Positions 24,454 through 33,547 are shown, counted from the stretch's first letter. The stretch is 64,000 nt of DNA from Psychromarinibacter halotolerans (GCF_029168315.1 NZ_JARGYD010000005.1:124001-188000), one strand, 5' to 3'. Notes: generated by a model not told the origin, from the letters alone. A program made the numbers and translations.

Positions 24454-25598
24454 CCCTTCCCGGCCATATCATCAACGCCGCTGGCACGCTGACCCGCCTG
24501 TCAGGTGCGCCCTTCGCGCCTGGTGTGGCGGATGCGATGGCGGCGGCCGATGCGGTGTCGGTCGATATGGTCGCGTTCCACGCCTATGCGGGTGCGAAGA
24601 TCGCGGCGGCGACGGGGGCGGACAGCGGGCTGGCCACGGCGGGCGCGTCCGCCGGGTTGCTGCTGGCCGCTGCCGCCTGCCTTGCGCGCGACGACGTCGC
24701 CCGGATGAACGCATTGCCCGGAGGGCGGGGGCCCACCGAGATCGTGGTCGCCCGGTCGCATCGCAACAGTTACGACCATGCCGCGCGCGTGGCCGGGGCG
24801 ACTTTGGTCGAGGTCGGTCTGCCCGACCCCACCGCCGAGGCGGGGCGCCGTGATGTCGAACCGTGGGAGGTCGCGGCGGCGCTGGGGCCGGAGACGGCCG
24901 CCGTCTATTTCACCGCCACCCGCGCGACCTATGACCTGCTGCCCGCCGTGGTGGACGTGGCGCATGCGCAGGGGGTTCCTGTGATCGTCGACGCTGCGGC
25001 AGAACTGCCCCCCGCCGCCAACCTGCGCCGCTTCATCTCGGACGGCGCGGACCTTGTAGCTTTCTCGGGCGGCAAGGTTCTGGGCGGTCCGGCGGGAACC
25101 GGGCTTTTGGCCGGACGGCGCGACCTGATCGCCTCGGCGGCGTTGCAATGTCTTGATCTTGACGTGCACCCGGCCGACTTCGCGCCGCCCGCTGGGTTTA
25201 TCGACATGGCCCGCTATGCCGGGCTGCCGCGCCACGGGGTGGGGCGGTCGGCCAAGCTGGGCAAGCACGAAATCGCGGGGCTTCTGGCGGCGCTGGACTG
25301 CTTTCTGTCGGAAACGGATGCGGACCGCCACGCGCGGTGGCTGGCCGTGTGCGAACGGGTGGCGGAGGCGCTGGACGGGGCCACCATCGCCCATGCCGGG
25401 GATACGGACCGCATCCCGGTCGTGGAAATGGCTTTCCCGGATGCGGCGTCGGCGCGGGCCCGTGACGCGGACCTAAGGGCGCGTCCGCTGCCGGTGCACC
25501 TTGGAACCGATCCGTTCCGCCCCGACGTCCTGTCGATCAACCCGGTCTGCCTGCGCGAGGCGGATATCGGGTCGTTGCTGGCGGCCCTGAGCGACTGA
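24450..25598 (+). CDS. SelA/DgaE-like PLP-dependent enzyme
   Basis: 382 residues. The PLP lysine is K209 in FSGGKVLGGPAGTGL, a motif of the selenocysteine-synthase-like group that includes D-glucosaminate-6-phosphate ammonia-lyase. Other family parts are NAAGTLTRLSG at the N-terminus, PVIVDAAAELPP (the aspartate that binds PLP nitrogen) and LPRHGVGRSAKLGKHEI. Members eliminate ammonia or water from hydroxyamino acids and amino-sugar acids. No selenoprotein genes are near, so selenocysteine synthesis is unlikely. Its place at the end of the import operon suggests an amino sugar acid or other 2-amino-3-hydroxy acid as substrate. Substrate is inferred. Confidence 0.75.
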   Translation: MTLPGHIINAAGTLTRLSGAPFAPGVADAMAAADAVSVDMVAFHAYAGAKIAAATGADSGLATAGASAGLLLAAAACLARDDVARMNALPGGRGPTEIVVARSHRNSYDHAARVAGATLVEVGLPDPTAEAGRRDVEPWEVAAALGPETAAVYFTATRATYDLLPAVVDVAHAQGVPVIVDAAAELPPAANLRRFISDGADLVAFSGGKVLGGPAGTGLLAGRRDLIASAALQCLDLDVHPADFAPPAGFIDMARYAGLPRHGVGRSAKLGKHEIAGLLAALDCFLSETDADRHARWLAVCERVAEALDGATIAHAGDTDRIPVVEMAFPDAASARARDADLRARPLPVHLGTDPFRPDVLSINPVCLREADIGSLLAALSD

Positions 25599-25605
25599 TC
25601 GCACC

Positions 25606-27198
25606 TCAGCCGTAGGCCGCCAGCATCTCTTTCAGGTCGTCGAGCGTGTTCGCCTCGTTCACCGGCTTGTCCTCGCGCCAGCGCGACATGCGCGGAAAGC
25701 GCAGGGCGACGCCGGATTTGTGGCGTGGGCTTTCCTGTATGCCTTCGAAATGGATCTCAAAGACGTGGTGCGGTTTGACCGCGCGCACCGGTCCATAGCG
25801 TTCCAGCGTGTTCTTGCGGACCCACGCGGTGATGCGGCGGAACTCGGCATCGGTCAGCCCGGAATAGGCCTTGGTGAAGGGCACCAACTGGTTGCCGTCC
25901 CAGACCGCGAAGGTGAAATCGGTGAACAGGTTGGCGCGGCGACCGTGGCCCTGCTGCGCGTAGATCATCACCGCGTCGATCGACAGCGGATCGACCTTCC
26001 ATTTCCACCAGTCGCCCTTTTTGCGCCCGACCTGATAGGCCGAAGACAGGCGTTTCAGCATCAGCCCCTCGGCGCCGATCTCGCGCGAGCCTTCGCGGGT
26101 CGCGGCCATCGCCTGCCAGTCGGGCACGTCGATGCGGGGCGACAGCCGGATCGGGGCGTCGGCGGGAAGGTCCTGAACAAGGGTTTCCAACAGGGCGCGC
26201 CTGTCGGCCAGCGAACGCGCGCGGATATCTTCGCCCTGCCATTCCAGCAGGTCATATGCCTTCAGGATCACTGGTGCCTCGGCCAGCAGCTTCTTTGGCA
26301 CGGTCTTGCGACCGATGCGCTTTTGCAGCCGCGCGAAGGGCAGGGGGGCGTCGTCCTGCCACGCAAGGATCTCGCCGTCGATCACGGTGCCCTCGGGCAC
26401 GAAGTCGCGCGCGGCGGCAAGCTCGGGAAAGCGGTCGGTCATCAGTTCCTCGCCGCGCGACCAGACGTGATGCTGTCCCCCCCGCAGCACAAGCTGACCC
26501 CGGATGCCGTCCCACTTGTGCTCGGCCAGCCAGTCGGTGACCGGGCCAAGCTCTGCTGGCGCGTCCTCAAGCTGGTAGGCAAGGAAGAACGGATAGGGGC
26601 GGGACAGATCCTCGTCAGGGTCGGGTTCCAGCACAAGGCGGCGGTACGTGGTGCTGTCCGGCGTCCAGTCGCCCATCAACCTCAGCGCGAGGTCGGGTTC
26701 GTCGATGCCGGTGGCCTTCGACAGCGCGCGGGTCATCAGCTTGGCCGACACGCCGACGCGGAAGCCGCCGGTCAGCAGCTTGTTGAACAAGAACCGCTCG
26801 GTCGCGTCCAGCCGGTCCCACGCATCGCGCACAAGGGCTTTGCGCTCGGGTTCTTCCAGTGTAGGAAGGCGGCGGATCTCGGTGATCCAGTGGGTCAGGG
26901 AATGGTCCGACTGGTGCCGGTTGGGCGGCAGGACAAGGGCAATCGTCTCGGCCAGGTCGCCCACGATCGGATAGGACTCTTCGAACAACCAGAGCGGGAT
27001 TTTTGCGGACTCCGCCGCCCATTCTCGCAGTATTGTGACATTCACCGCGCGCTTGGGACGTCGCCCCGACAGCAGCGCGACGGTCCACAACCGGTCGTCT
27101 TCGGGGGCCTCCGAGAAGTAATCCGCCAGCGCGTCGACCTTCGCGGTGGTGCGCGTCGTCTGGTCGAGCCGGGTGAAGAGGGCGGCGAAGCGTTTCAT
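25606..27198 (-). CDS. ATP-dependent DNA ligase of the ligase/exonuclease repair pair
   Basis: 530 residues. The nucleotidyltransferase motif I is AEHKWDGIRGQ, with the catalytic lysine at residue 228; motif III-like VIDGEILAW, motif IV EGLMLKR and motif V WWKWK follow. An N-terminal ligase domain (residues 1-200) and C-terminal OB fold complete it. This is the PP_1105 type of ATP ligase, typically genetically linked with an MBL exonuclease, an Lhr-like helicase and a phosphoesterase. Such ligases seal nicks in a damage pathway rather than in replication. The exonuclease gene is 64 bases upstream on the same strand. Confidence 0.92.
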   Translation of the reverse strand: MKRFAALFTRLDQTTRTTAKVDALADYFSEAPEDDRLWTVALLSGRRPKRAVNVTILREWAAESAKIPLWLFEESYPIVGDLAETIALVLPPNRHQSDHSLTHWITEIRRLPTLEEPERKALVRDAWDRLDATERFLFNKLLTGGFRVGVSAKLMTRALSKATGIDEPDLALRLMGDWTPDSTTYRRLVLEPDPDEDLSRPYPFFLAYQLEDAPAELGPVTDWLAEHKWDGIRGQLVLRGGQHHVWSRGEELMTDRFPELAAARDFVPEGTVIDGEILAWQDDAPLPFARLQKRIGRKTVPKKLLAEAPVILKAYDLLEWQGEDIRARSLADRRALLETLVQDLPADAPIRLSPRIDVPDWQAMAATREGSREIGAEGLMLKRLSSAYQVGRKKGDWWKWKVDPLSIDAVMIYAQQGHGRRANLFTDFTFAVWDGNQLVPFTKAYSGLTDAEFRRITAWVRKNTLERYGPVRAVKPHHVFEIHFEGIQESPRHKSGVALRFPRMSRWREDKPVNEANTLDDLKEMLAAYG

Positions 27199-27262
27199 GG
27201 GCGGGATGCCACGCAGAGACGAGGGGCGCGCCGGGCGGGCGTTTCGATGATCAGTACGGTCT

Positions 27263-28273
27263 TCACGCCTCTTCCTCCTCGGCGCGGTCCAGGCTTTCCC
27301 CCTCGAACTCTGTCTCGACCACCGCCGCGTCGTACCCCTGTTCCTCCAGCCAGCGGCGGAACACCGACGTGTAACCGTGGGTGACGAACACCCGCTCGGC
27401 GCCCGTCTCGCGGATGGCGGCGTTCAGCCCGTCCCAGTCGGCATGGTCCGACATCACGAAGCCCCGATCCGCCGCCCGCCGCCGGCGCACGCCGCGCAGC
27501 CGCATCCAGCCCGAGGCGAACGCCGTCGACACTGTGCCGAACCGGCGCAGCCACGGCGTGCCCAGCCCCGAGGGCGTGGACAGCACCAGCGCGCCGGGGT
27601 GGTCCTTGGGGGTCATGTCCGGCGTCACGCGGATCGTGTCGGGCAGGGACAGGCCTTGGGCTCGCAACACCTCGTTTACGTTTTCCACCGCGCCGTGGGT
27701 CAGGATCGGCCCGATCGAGGTATCGAGCCCGGCAAGGATGCGCTGTGCTTTTCCCAGCGCATAGGCCGCCAGCACCGGCGTGCGTCCATCGGCGACGGTC
27801 GCGGCCCACCAGCGGTTGATCTCGTCTTCCGTCTCGGCCTGCGGCGCCCAAGTGAAGACGGGCAGCCCGAAGGTGCATTCGGTGATGAAGGCGTGGCACC
27901 GGACCGGCTCGAACGGTTCGCACAGGCCGTCGGGTTCGGTCTTGTAGTCGCCTGAGACGACCCAGACCTCGCCATCCACCTCGATGCGGATCTGCGCCGA
28001 GCCCGGAACATGTCCCGCAGGATGAAAGGACACGGTGGCGTCGCCGATGGTCCGCGTCTCGGCGTACCGGATCGTGTCCAGCGTGATGTCGCCCAGCCGG
28101 TGGCGGATGACGGGCGCCGCCGCCTCTGTCGACAGATAGCGGGCGTGGCCGGGGCGGGCGTGGTCCGAATGGCCGTGCGTGATCAGCGCCCGGTCCACGG
28201 GGCGCCACGGATCGACATAGAAGTCGCCAGCGGGGCAGTAGATCCCGCTTGGGGTAAAGGTCAGCACGGCCAT
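27263..28273 (-). CDS. Ligase-associated MBL-fold DNA exonuclease
   Basis: 336 residues of the metallo-beta-lactamase/beta-CASP type. The motif ITHGHSDHARPGH gives H33, H35, D37 and H38; PAGHVPGSAQI and VSGDYKTEPDG supply further ligands, and FVTHGYTSVFRRWL lies near the C-terminus. ExoMBL enzymes of this family degrade damaged or overhanging DNA ends and are paired with the neighbouring ligase. The acidic C-terminus (AEEEEA) is unusual. The start is the ATG at 28273; a longer frame to 28327 is not supported. Confidence 0.9.
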   Translation of the reverse strand: MAVLTFTPSGIYCPAGDFYVDPWRPVDRALITHGHSDHARPGHARYLSTEAAAPVIRHRLGDITLDTIRYAETRTIGDATVSFHPAGHVPGSAQIRIEVDGEVWVVSGDYKTEPDGLCEPFEPVRCHAFITECTFGLPVFTWAPQAETEDEINRWWAATVADGRTPVLAAYALGKAQRILAGLDTSIGPILTHGAVENVNEVLRAQGLSLPDTIRVTPDMTPKDHPGALVLSTPSGLGTPWLRRFGTVSTAFASGWMRLRGVRRRRAADRGFVMSDHADWDGLNAAIRETGAERVFVTHGYTSVFRRWLEEQGYDAAVVETEFEGESLDRAEEEEA

Positions 28274-28525
28274 GAAGCGATGATAGCGCGGGCCGTCGCC
28301 ACGGCGAGTGCCGGGAAAACGGGACACCCGTAAACCAAAAACCGCTTCGCAGCAGCCGGTTGCGGCTTTCCTGTGGACAGTTCGCCGGGGGACGGTATGT
28401 CAGAAAGAAAGGGGACAGGCTGCGCTTTTCCGAAGATCCCGCCGGACAGGACGATCAGCGCGGCCGCAACCACGGCCACGACGCGCCCCCTTGCGCATCG
28501 TGCGAGGGATTGGGAAGGTAAAGCC

Positions 28526-29953
28526 ATGAGCAAGGCCGCTGAACCACGCTATTTCAATGAGATGGAAACCGGGGGCGCCGTTCGCGGCCCCTATGCCGGT
28601 ATCCAAGACTGGGTCAACGAGATGCCGGCCGAGCTTCGGTCGCTTAAACAGCACGAAGCGGAAAGCCTGTTTCGGCGCATCGGCATCACGTTCGCTGTTT
28701 ACGGCGAAGGCGGCGATCCGGATCGTCTGATCCCGTTCGACATGTTTCCGCGCGTCTTTTCCGCCGACGAGTGGCGCAAGCTGGAACGCGGCATCAAACA
28801 GCGGGCGCGGGCGCTGAACGCCTTTCTCGCCGATGTCTATGGCCGGGGCGAGATCGTGCGGGCGGGCAAGATCCCGGCGCGGCTGGTCTATACCAACGAG
28901 GCCTACGAGAAGGCCGTTGTCGGCATCGTGCCGCCCAAGGGCGTGTACAGCCACATCGTCGGCATCGACCTTGTCCGGGTGGGCCCGGACGAGTTCTACG
29001 TGCTGGAAGACAACTGCCGGACGCCGTCGGGCGTGTCCTACATGCTGGAAAACCGCGAGATCATGATGCGCATGTTCCCGCAGCTGTTTCAGCAGAACCG
29101 CATCGCACCGGTCGATGGGTATGGCCGCGCGCTGAAGCGCACGCTGGCCAGCGTCGCGCCGAAGAAATGCGACGGCGAGCCGCGCTGCGTGATCCTGACG
29201 CCGGGCCATTTCAACAGCGCCTATTACGAACACACCTTCCTTGCCGACACGATGGGGATGGAACTGGTCGAGGGGCAGGACCTGTTCGTCGATGGCGATT
29301 TCGTCTGGATGAAGACCACCGAAGGCCCGCAGAAGGTGGACGTGATCTATCGCCGGATCGACGACGCCTTCCTTGATCCGCTGTGTTTCCGACCGGATTC
29401 GATGCTGGGCATCCCCGGCCTGATGAACGTGTACCGGTCGGGCGGCGTGTCGATCTGCTCGGCGCCCGGGGCCGGTGTGGCGGACGACAAGGCGATCTAT
29501 ACCTTCGTGCCGGAAATGGTGCGGTTCTACCTTGGCGAAGAGCCGATCCTGCAAAACGTGCCCACGTGGCAGTGCGGCAAGGCGGACGAGTGCAAGTACG
29601 TGCTGGAAAACCTCAAGGAACTGGTGGTCAAGGAAGTGCACGGGTCCGGCGGTTACGGGATGCTGGTGGGGCCGAAATCGACCGAGGCGCAGATCGAGGC
29701 GTTCCGCGCCAAGATCGAGGCCGACCCCGACAACTATATCGCGCAGCCGACGCTGGCGCTGTCGACCTGCCCGACCTTCGTGGAAGAAGGTGTCGCACCC
29801 CGCCACGTCGACCTGCGGCCCTATTGCCTTGTCGGCGAGGACATCGAACTGGTGCCGGGCGGCCTGACGCGCGTGGCGCTGACCGAGGGGTCGCTTGTCG
29901 TGAACTCCAGCCAAGGTGGCGGGGTGAAGGACACGTGGGTGCTGGCGGAATGA
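28526..29953 (+). CDS. Circularly permuted ATP-grasp (type 2) amidoligase
   Basis: 475 residues. The sequence matches the DUF404/DUF407 circularly permuted ATP-grasp family: IPFDMFPRVFSADEWRKLE, YVLEDNCRTPSGVSYMLEN, VDVIYRRIDDAF and the phosphate-binding stretch KEVHGSGGYGMLVGP near residue 373. Such enzymes join a carboxylate to an amine using ATP. The gene heads a cluster with alpha-E, transglutaminase-like and Anbu genes. The ATG at 28526 has a GGAAGG site. The polymer or peptide made has not been identified in any such cluster I can name. Confidence 0.88.
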   Translation: MSKAAEPRYFNEMETGGAVRGPYAGIQDWVNEMPAELRSLKQHEAESLFRRIGITFAVYGEGGDPDRLIPFDMFPRVFSADEWRKLERGIKQRARALNAFLADVYGRGEIVRAGKIPARLVYTNEAYEKAVVGIVPPKGVYSHIVGIDLVRVGPDEFYVLEDNCRTPSGVSYMLENREIMMRMFPQLFQQNRIAPVDGYGRALKRTLASVAPKKCDGEPRCVILTPGHFNSAYYEHTFLADTMGMELVEGQDLFVDGDFVWMKTTEGPQKVDVIYRRIDDAFLDPLCFRPDSMLGIPGLMNVYRSGGVSICSAPGAGVADDKAIYTFVPEMVRFYLGEEPILQNVPTWQCGKADECKYVLENLKELVVKEVHGSGGYGMLVGPKSTEAQIEAFRAKIEADPDNYIAQPTLALSTCPTFVEEGVAPRHVDLRPYCLVGEDIELVPGGLTRVALTEGSLVVNSSQGGGVKDTWVLAE

Positions 29954-29995
29954 TGCGGGCTGCGACCTCCTTCGTGGTTCTCCCCCCCTCCCTAG

Positions 29996-30018
29996 CCCTC
30001 CCCCCGGAAGGGGGAGGG
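29996..30018. repeat. CCCTCCCCC/GGGGGAGGG hairpin between ATP-grasp and alpha-E genes
   Basis: A 9-bp stem (29996-30004 with 30010-30018) with a CGGAA loop lies in the 133-base gap. Short pyrimidine-rich palindromes of this look are common intergenic repeats in alphaproteobacteria. No second copy is seen in the window. Confidence 0.5.
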
Positions 30019-30086
30019 GAGCGTGTTGCGCTTTGGGGCGCGCGTGTTCTTCTTGACCTGATGACGACCAATTCGGAGCCCTTCCC

Positions 30087-31040
30087 ATGCTAAGCCGGAC
30101 GGCGGAAAACCTTTTCTGGATCGGGCGTTACATGGAGCGTGCCGAGGCATCGGCGCGGCTTCTGGACGTGGGTGCGCGCAACGCGCTGCTTCCCAATATC
30201 GGCGGCGGATACCGCAACGAATGGGAATCGATCCTTGAAGCCAGCGGCACCTTGCCGGCCTTCAAGGAAAAGTACGGCGACCCGGTCCAGCGCAACGTCG
30301 AAAGCCACATGTTCTTCGACAAGGACAACCCGTCCTCGATCCTGTCCTGCATCACTGCCGCGCGCGAAAACGGCCGGATCGTGCGGACCGCGATCACCGG
30401 GCAGGTGTGGGACGCGCTGAACACCGCGTTTCAGGAAATCCGCGAGATGCAGCGGACCGAGCGCAGCCAACTGCCTTTGGCCGACCTGACCGAGTGGACG
30501 ATGCGCACGGCCGCGCTAGTGCGGGGCGCCGCCTCTGTCTCCATGCTGCGCAACGATGGCTTTCACTTCATGAAAACCGGCTACGCGCTGGAACGGGCCG
30601 ACAACACGGCGCGGTTCCTGGATGTGAAGTACTATGTGCTGCTGCCCGAGGTAAGCTATGTCGGCACCGGGATCGACAACTATCAGTGGTCGACGCTGCT
30701 GCGTGCGCTGAGTTCGTACCGTGCCTTCGGCTTTGCCTATGGTGGTGACGTCACGGCCCACAAAATCGCGGACTTCCTGATCCTGAACATGCAGTGCGCC
30801 CGCTCGCTTCTGTCCTGTGTGTCCGAGATCAACGACAGCCTCGACTTTCTGGCGCGCGCCTATCACCGCGCAACTGACGCGCAGCAGGTGGCGCGCGGCA
30901 TGATGGGAGAACTGGCAGAGGCGCGGGTCGACGACGTGTTCCAAGAGGGCCTGCACGAGTTCCTCACCCGGATCATCGAAGAGATCAACGGGCTGGCTGG
31001 CGCGATCCATGCAAGCTATCTGACGGGGAGGGTGGCATGA
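30087..31040 (+). CDS. Alpha-E domain protein (DUF403)
   Basis: 317 residues, all-alpha. The start MLSRTAENLFWIGRYMERAE is nearly invariant in the alpha-E family, and GYALERADNTARFLDVKYYV and QWSTLLRALSSYRAF follow. Alpha-E proteins are encoded beside circularly permuted ATP-grasp ligases and are thought to form part of the same peptide-synthesis or modification system; their biochemistry is unknown. The gene overlaps the transglutaminase gene by four bases (ATGA). Confidence 0.9.
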   Translation: MLSRTAENLFWIGRYMERAEASARLLDVGARNALLPNIGGGYRNEWESILEASGTLPAFKEKYGDPVQRNVESHMFFDKDNPSSILSCITAARENGRIVRTAITGQVWDALNTAFQEIREMQRTERSQLPLADLTEWTMRTAALVRGAASVSMLRNDGFHFMKTGYALERADNTARFLDVKYYVLLPEVSYVGTGIDNYQWSTLLRALSSYRAFGFAYGGDVTAHKIADFLILNMQCARSLLSCVSEINDSLDFLARAYHRATDAQQVARGMMGELAEARVDDVFQEGLHEFLTRIIEEINGLAGAIHASYLTGRVA

Positions 31041-31849
31041 GGCTGACCGTTTCGCACCGGACGCATTATACGTTCGCCGAACCGATCCGGGGCGTTGTGC
31101 AAAGTCACCGCCTGTTTCCTGCCGACTGCGAGAACCAGCGCGTCCTGAACTGGGCGGTGACGGTCGAGGATGCCGAGACCGGCGCCGGGTTCCGGGACGG
31201 GGCCGGGGACTGGATTCAGACTGTGACGCTCCGGCGCGCGGTGGCTGGCGTGACGATCCTTGTCGAGGGTCTGGTCGAGACGCAGGACCTGAACGGGGTG
31301 CTGACCGGCCATGCCGAGAAGGTGCATCCGTCGGTCTATCTGCGCGACACCCGCGCCACCATGCCCAGCAAGGCGATCCGCCGCATGGCCGAGGGCGTGG
31401 CCGAGGCCGAGAAGACGCCGCTGGATCTTGCGCACGGTCTGTCGCGCGAAGTGTCCAAGATGATCGAATATCGTCCGGGCGAGACCGACGCCAGCACATC
31501 CGCGACCGAGGCGCTGGAGCTGGGCTATGGCGTATGCCAGGACCACGCGCATGTCCTGATCGCGGCTGCGATTTCGGTCGGGATTCCGGCGCGCTATGTT
31601 GCGGGCTATCTTTATTCCGAGGCCGGAGACGAGATGGCCGAGGCCAGCCACGCATGGGCAGAGCTGTACCTTAAAGGGCTTGGCTGGGTCGGCTTCGACG
31701 CCGCGAACGAATGCTGTCCGGATGCCCGTTACATCCGTCTTGGGTCCGGGTTCGACGCGCTGGACGCGGCGCCGATCCGTGGCGTGGCGCATGGTGAGAC
31801 GACAGAGCATCTTGACGTCGAAGTGAGCGTCGGCCAAGTGCAGCAATAG
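31037..31849 (+). CDS. Transglutaminase-like cysteine protease
   Basis: 270 residues. An N-terminal beta domain (residues 1-95) precedes the transglutaminase core with its catalytic triad: C167 in GYGVCQDHAH, H205 in SHAWAELY, and D221 in GFDAANE. Bacterial members act as peptidases or peptide-crosslinking enzymes. Placement between alpha-E and Anbu genes suggests it processes the product of the ATP-grasp ligase or a protein carrying it. No signal peptide is seen, so it is likely cytoplasmic. Confidence 0.9.
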   Translation: MRLTVSHRTHYTFAEPIRGVVQSHRLFPADCENQRVLNWAVTVEDAETGAGFRDGAGDWIQTVTLRRAVAGVTILVEGLVETQDLNGVLTGHAEKVHPSVYLRDTRATMPSKAIRRMAEGVAEAEKTPLDLAHGLSREVSKMIEYRPGETDASTSATEALELGYGVCQDHAHVLIAAAISVGIPARYVAGYLYSEAGDEMAEASHAWAELYLKGLGWVGFDAANECCPDARYIRLGSGFDALDAAPIRGVAHGETTEHLDVEVSVGQVQQ

Positions 31850-31903
31850 GGTGCGGTTGCAGATGCGCGGTCGCAGCGGGGATGTGGAAATCGGGCGTCT
31901 GTC

Positions 31904-32629
31904 ATGACCTATTGCGTAGGGCTGCTTCTGGATGCCGGCATGGTGCTGCTGTCTGACACGCGCACCAATGCCGGACTGGACAATATTTCGACCTACCGGA
32001 AGATGTTCACCTTCGAAGAGCCGGACGAACGGGTCGTCGTGATCCTGACCGCCGGGTCCCTGAGCGTTACGCAAACCACGCTCGCGCGGCTTGAAGAAGC
32101 GGCGCAGGACCGGTCCCCGGACGCGCCGCCGTCGATCATGACGGCCGAGACGATCCTGCAGGTCGCGTCCATCGTGGGCGATACGCTGGCCGAGGTCAGC
32201 AAGGACATTTCGTCCCGCATGACCCAGCACGCCGATGGCGCAAAGGCCAGTATGCTGGTCGCCGGTCAGCGCAAGGGCGGCGAGATGCGCCTGTTCCTGA
32301 TCTATCCCGAAGGCAACTTCATCGAGGCGACGGCGGACACCCCGTTCCTGCAAATCGGCGAGCACAAGTATGGCAAGCCGATCCTTGACCGGGTCGTGCG
32401 GCCTGAAACCACGCTGGGCGACGCGCAGAAGGCCGTGCTACTAAGCATGGACTCGACGCTTCGGTCGAACCTGTCGGTGGGGATGCCGCTGGATCTTGCG
32501 GTGATCGAAAAGGACGCCTGCAAGGTCAGCACGTACCGCCGGATCGAAGCGCAGGACGAGGGATTTCTTGCGATGTCGAACGCCTGGAGCCAGGCGCTGC
32601 GCGACAGCTTCCAGCGGATCGAGATCTGA
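31904..32629 (+). CDS. Anbu proteasome-like peptidase
   Basis: 241 residues of the N-terminal-nucleophile fold. The start MTYCVGLLLDAGMVLLSDTR places threonine at position 2 as the nucleophile after Met removal, with D18 and K33 as partner residues, matching HslV and Anbu. Anbu is the ancestral beta subunit found next to ATP-grasp/alpha-E/transglutaminase genes. It forms helical or ring assemblies, and its substrate is unknown. It is 54 bases after the transglutaminase stop, so probably in the same operon. Confidence 0.92.
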   Translation: MTYCVGLLLDAGMVLLSDTRTNAGLDNISTYRKMFTFEEPDERVVVILTAGSLSVTQTTLARLEEAAQDRSPDAPPSIMTAETILQVASIVGDTLAEVSKDISSRMTQHADGAKASMLVAGQRKGGEMRLFLIYPEGNFIEATADTPFLQIGEHKYGKPILDRVVRPETTLGDAQKAVLLSMDSTLRSNLSVGMPLDLAVIEKDACKVSTYRRIEAQDEGFLAMSNAWSQALRDSFQRIEI

Positions 32630-32696
32630 CAGGGTCGGACCACAGGAGGCGGGGCGCGGTCAGGATGCCGCGCCGCCGCGTGTGTTTCGGGCCGCG

Positions 32697-32720
32697 CGGG
32701 CCCCGTGGGTCAGGGGCCCG
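32697..32720. other. Stem-loop over the SIMPL gene stop codon
   Basis: CGGGCCCC (32697-32704) pairs with GGGGCCCG (32713-32720); the loop includes the minus-strand stop codon at 32712-32710. It lies between the convergent Anbu and SIMPL genes and could end both messages, but lacks T-tracts. Confidence 0.4.
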
Positions 32721-33426
32721 AAATTTCGAACACGATGGTCACGCTTGCGGTCGTGTCGACCTCTCCCGCCGCGATCGGTACGGCAGAGGCGATGGCGGCC
32801 TCGCGCATCATGATCGGTCCGCCACCACCACCCGATTCGGTCAGTTCCAGCACGTCGCCCAGAACAAGGCCCGCCGCATCGGCGTATGTCTCGGCCCGTG
32901 CGCGGGCGTCGGCCACGGCAAGCCGCCGGGCTTCGTCCAGCGCGGGGGCGGGGTTTTGCAGCGCAAAGCGCAGTTCGCGGAACTCGTTGGCACCGGCGTT
33001 GATGGCGGCGTCCAGTACCTCTCCCATGCCGTCAAGGTCGCGGATTCGGACGGTGACGGTGTTCGAGGCCCGGAAACCGGTAATCTCGTCGCCGCCTCCC
33101 GACACGCTGTTGCGGTTCGACCAGACCGGCGACAGCGACAGGTCCGAGGTCTGCATGTCGGTGTCCGCGACACCCGTTTCGGCCAGCAGGGCAAGGACAT
33201 CGGCGGTGGCGACGCTGGTCGCGTCCATCGCCTGCGCGGCGGTGTCGCCACGGCTTGTCACGCCAAGGGTCAGCACGGCCAGATCGGGAATCCCGGATAC
33301 CATGCCGGTGCCGGTCACGGTCAGGCGATTGGCGGCGGCCTCTTGCGCGGCCGTGGGCGCGGCCAGCGGCAGCGCGAGGCACAGGGCGGCCACGGCAAGC
33401 AACGGTGCGGCAGAGAAGGTTCGCAT
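32710..33426 (-). CDS. SIMPL-domain (DUF541) periplasmic protein
   Basis: 238 residues. A signal peptide (LLAVAALCLALPLAAPTAAQ) precedes the SIMPL domain (ANRLTVTGTGMVSGIPDLAV at about residue 32, SVSGGGDEITGFRASNTVTV, and DARARAETYADAAG near residue 175). SIMPL proteins, such as BP26/Omp28 and YggE, form periplasmic rings of unclear function and may protect against oxidative stress. It converges on the Anbu gene and is divergent from the 1252-residue protein gene, sharing a 167-base promoter region. Confidence 0.85.
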   Translation of the reverse strand: MRTFSAAPLLAVAALCLALPLAAPTAAQEAAANRLTVTGTGMVSGIPDLAVLTLGVTSRGDTAAQAMDATSVATADVLALLAETGVADTDMQTSDLSLSPVWSNRNSVSGGGDEITGFRASNTVTVRIRDLDGMGEVLDAAINAGANEFRELRFALQNPAPALDEARRLAVADARARAETYADAAGLVLGDVLELTESGGGGGPIMMREAAIASAVPIAAGEVDTTASVTIVFEISGP

Positions 33427-33547
33427 TGTGGAAGTACTCCCGTCAAATTGATCGGGAAACTGCGCTTTGCATCGCCTGCGGACAAGGCCCAGCCCGGGTG
33501 TTTTACTTCCACTCGGCGGTTTGTTGCTATACATAACCCCCCGAAAG

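Noticed and set aside
28261..28527. Small minus-strand frame (about 88 residues) with a hydrophobic N-terminal segment between the exonuclease and ATP-grasp genes
   Set aside because: Its ATG overlaps the ATP-grasp start codon, it runs into the exonuclease start, and no ribosome site is seen. It is possible but unsupported.
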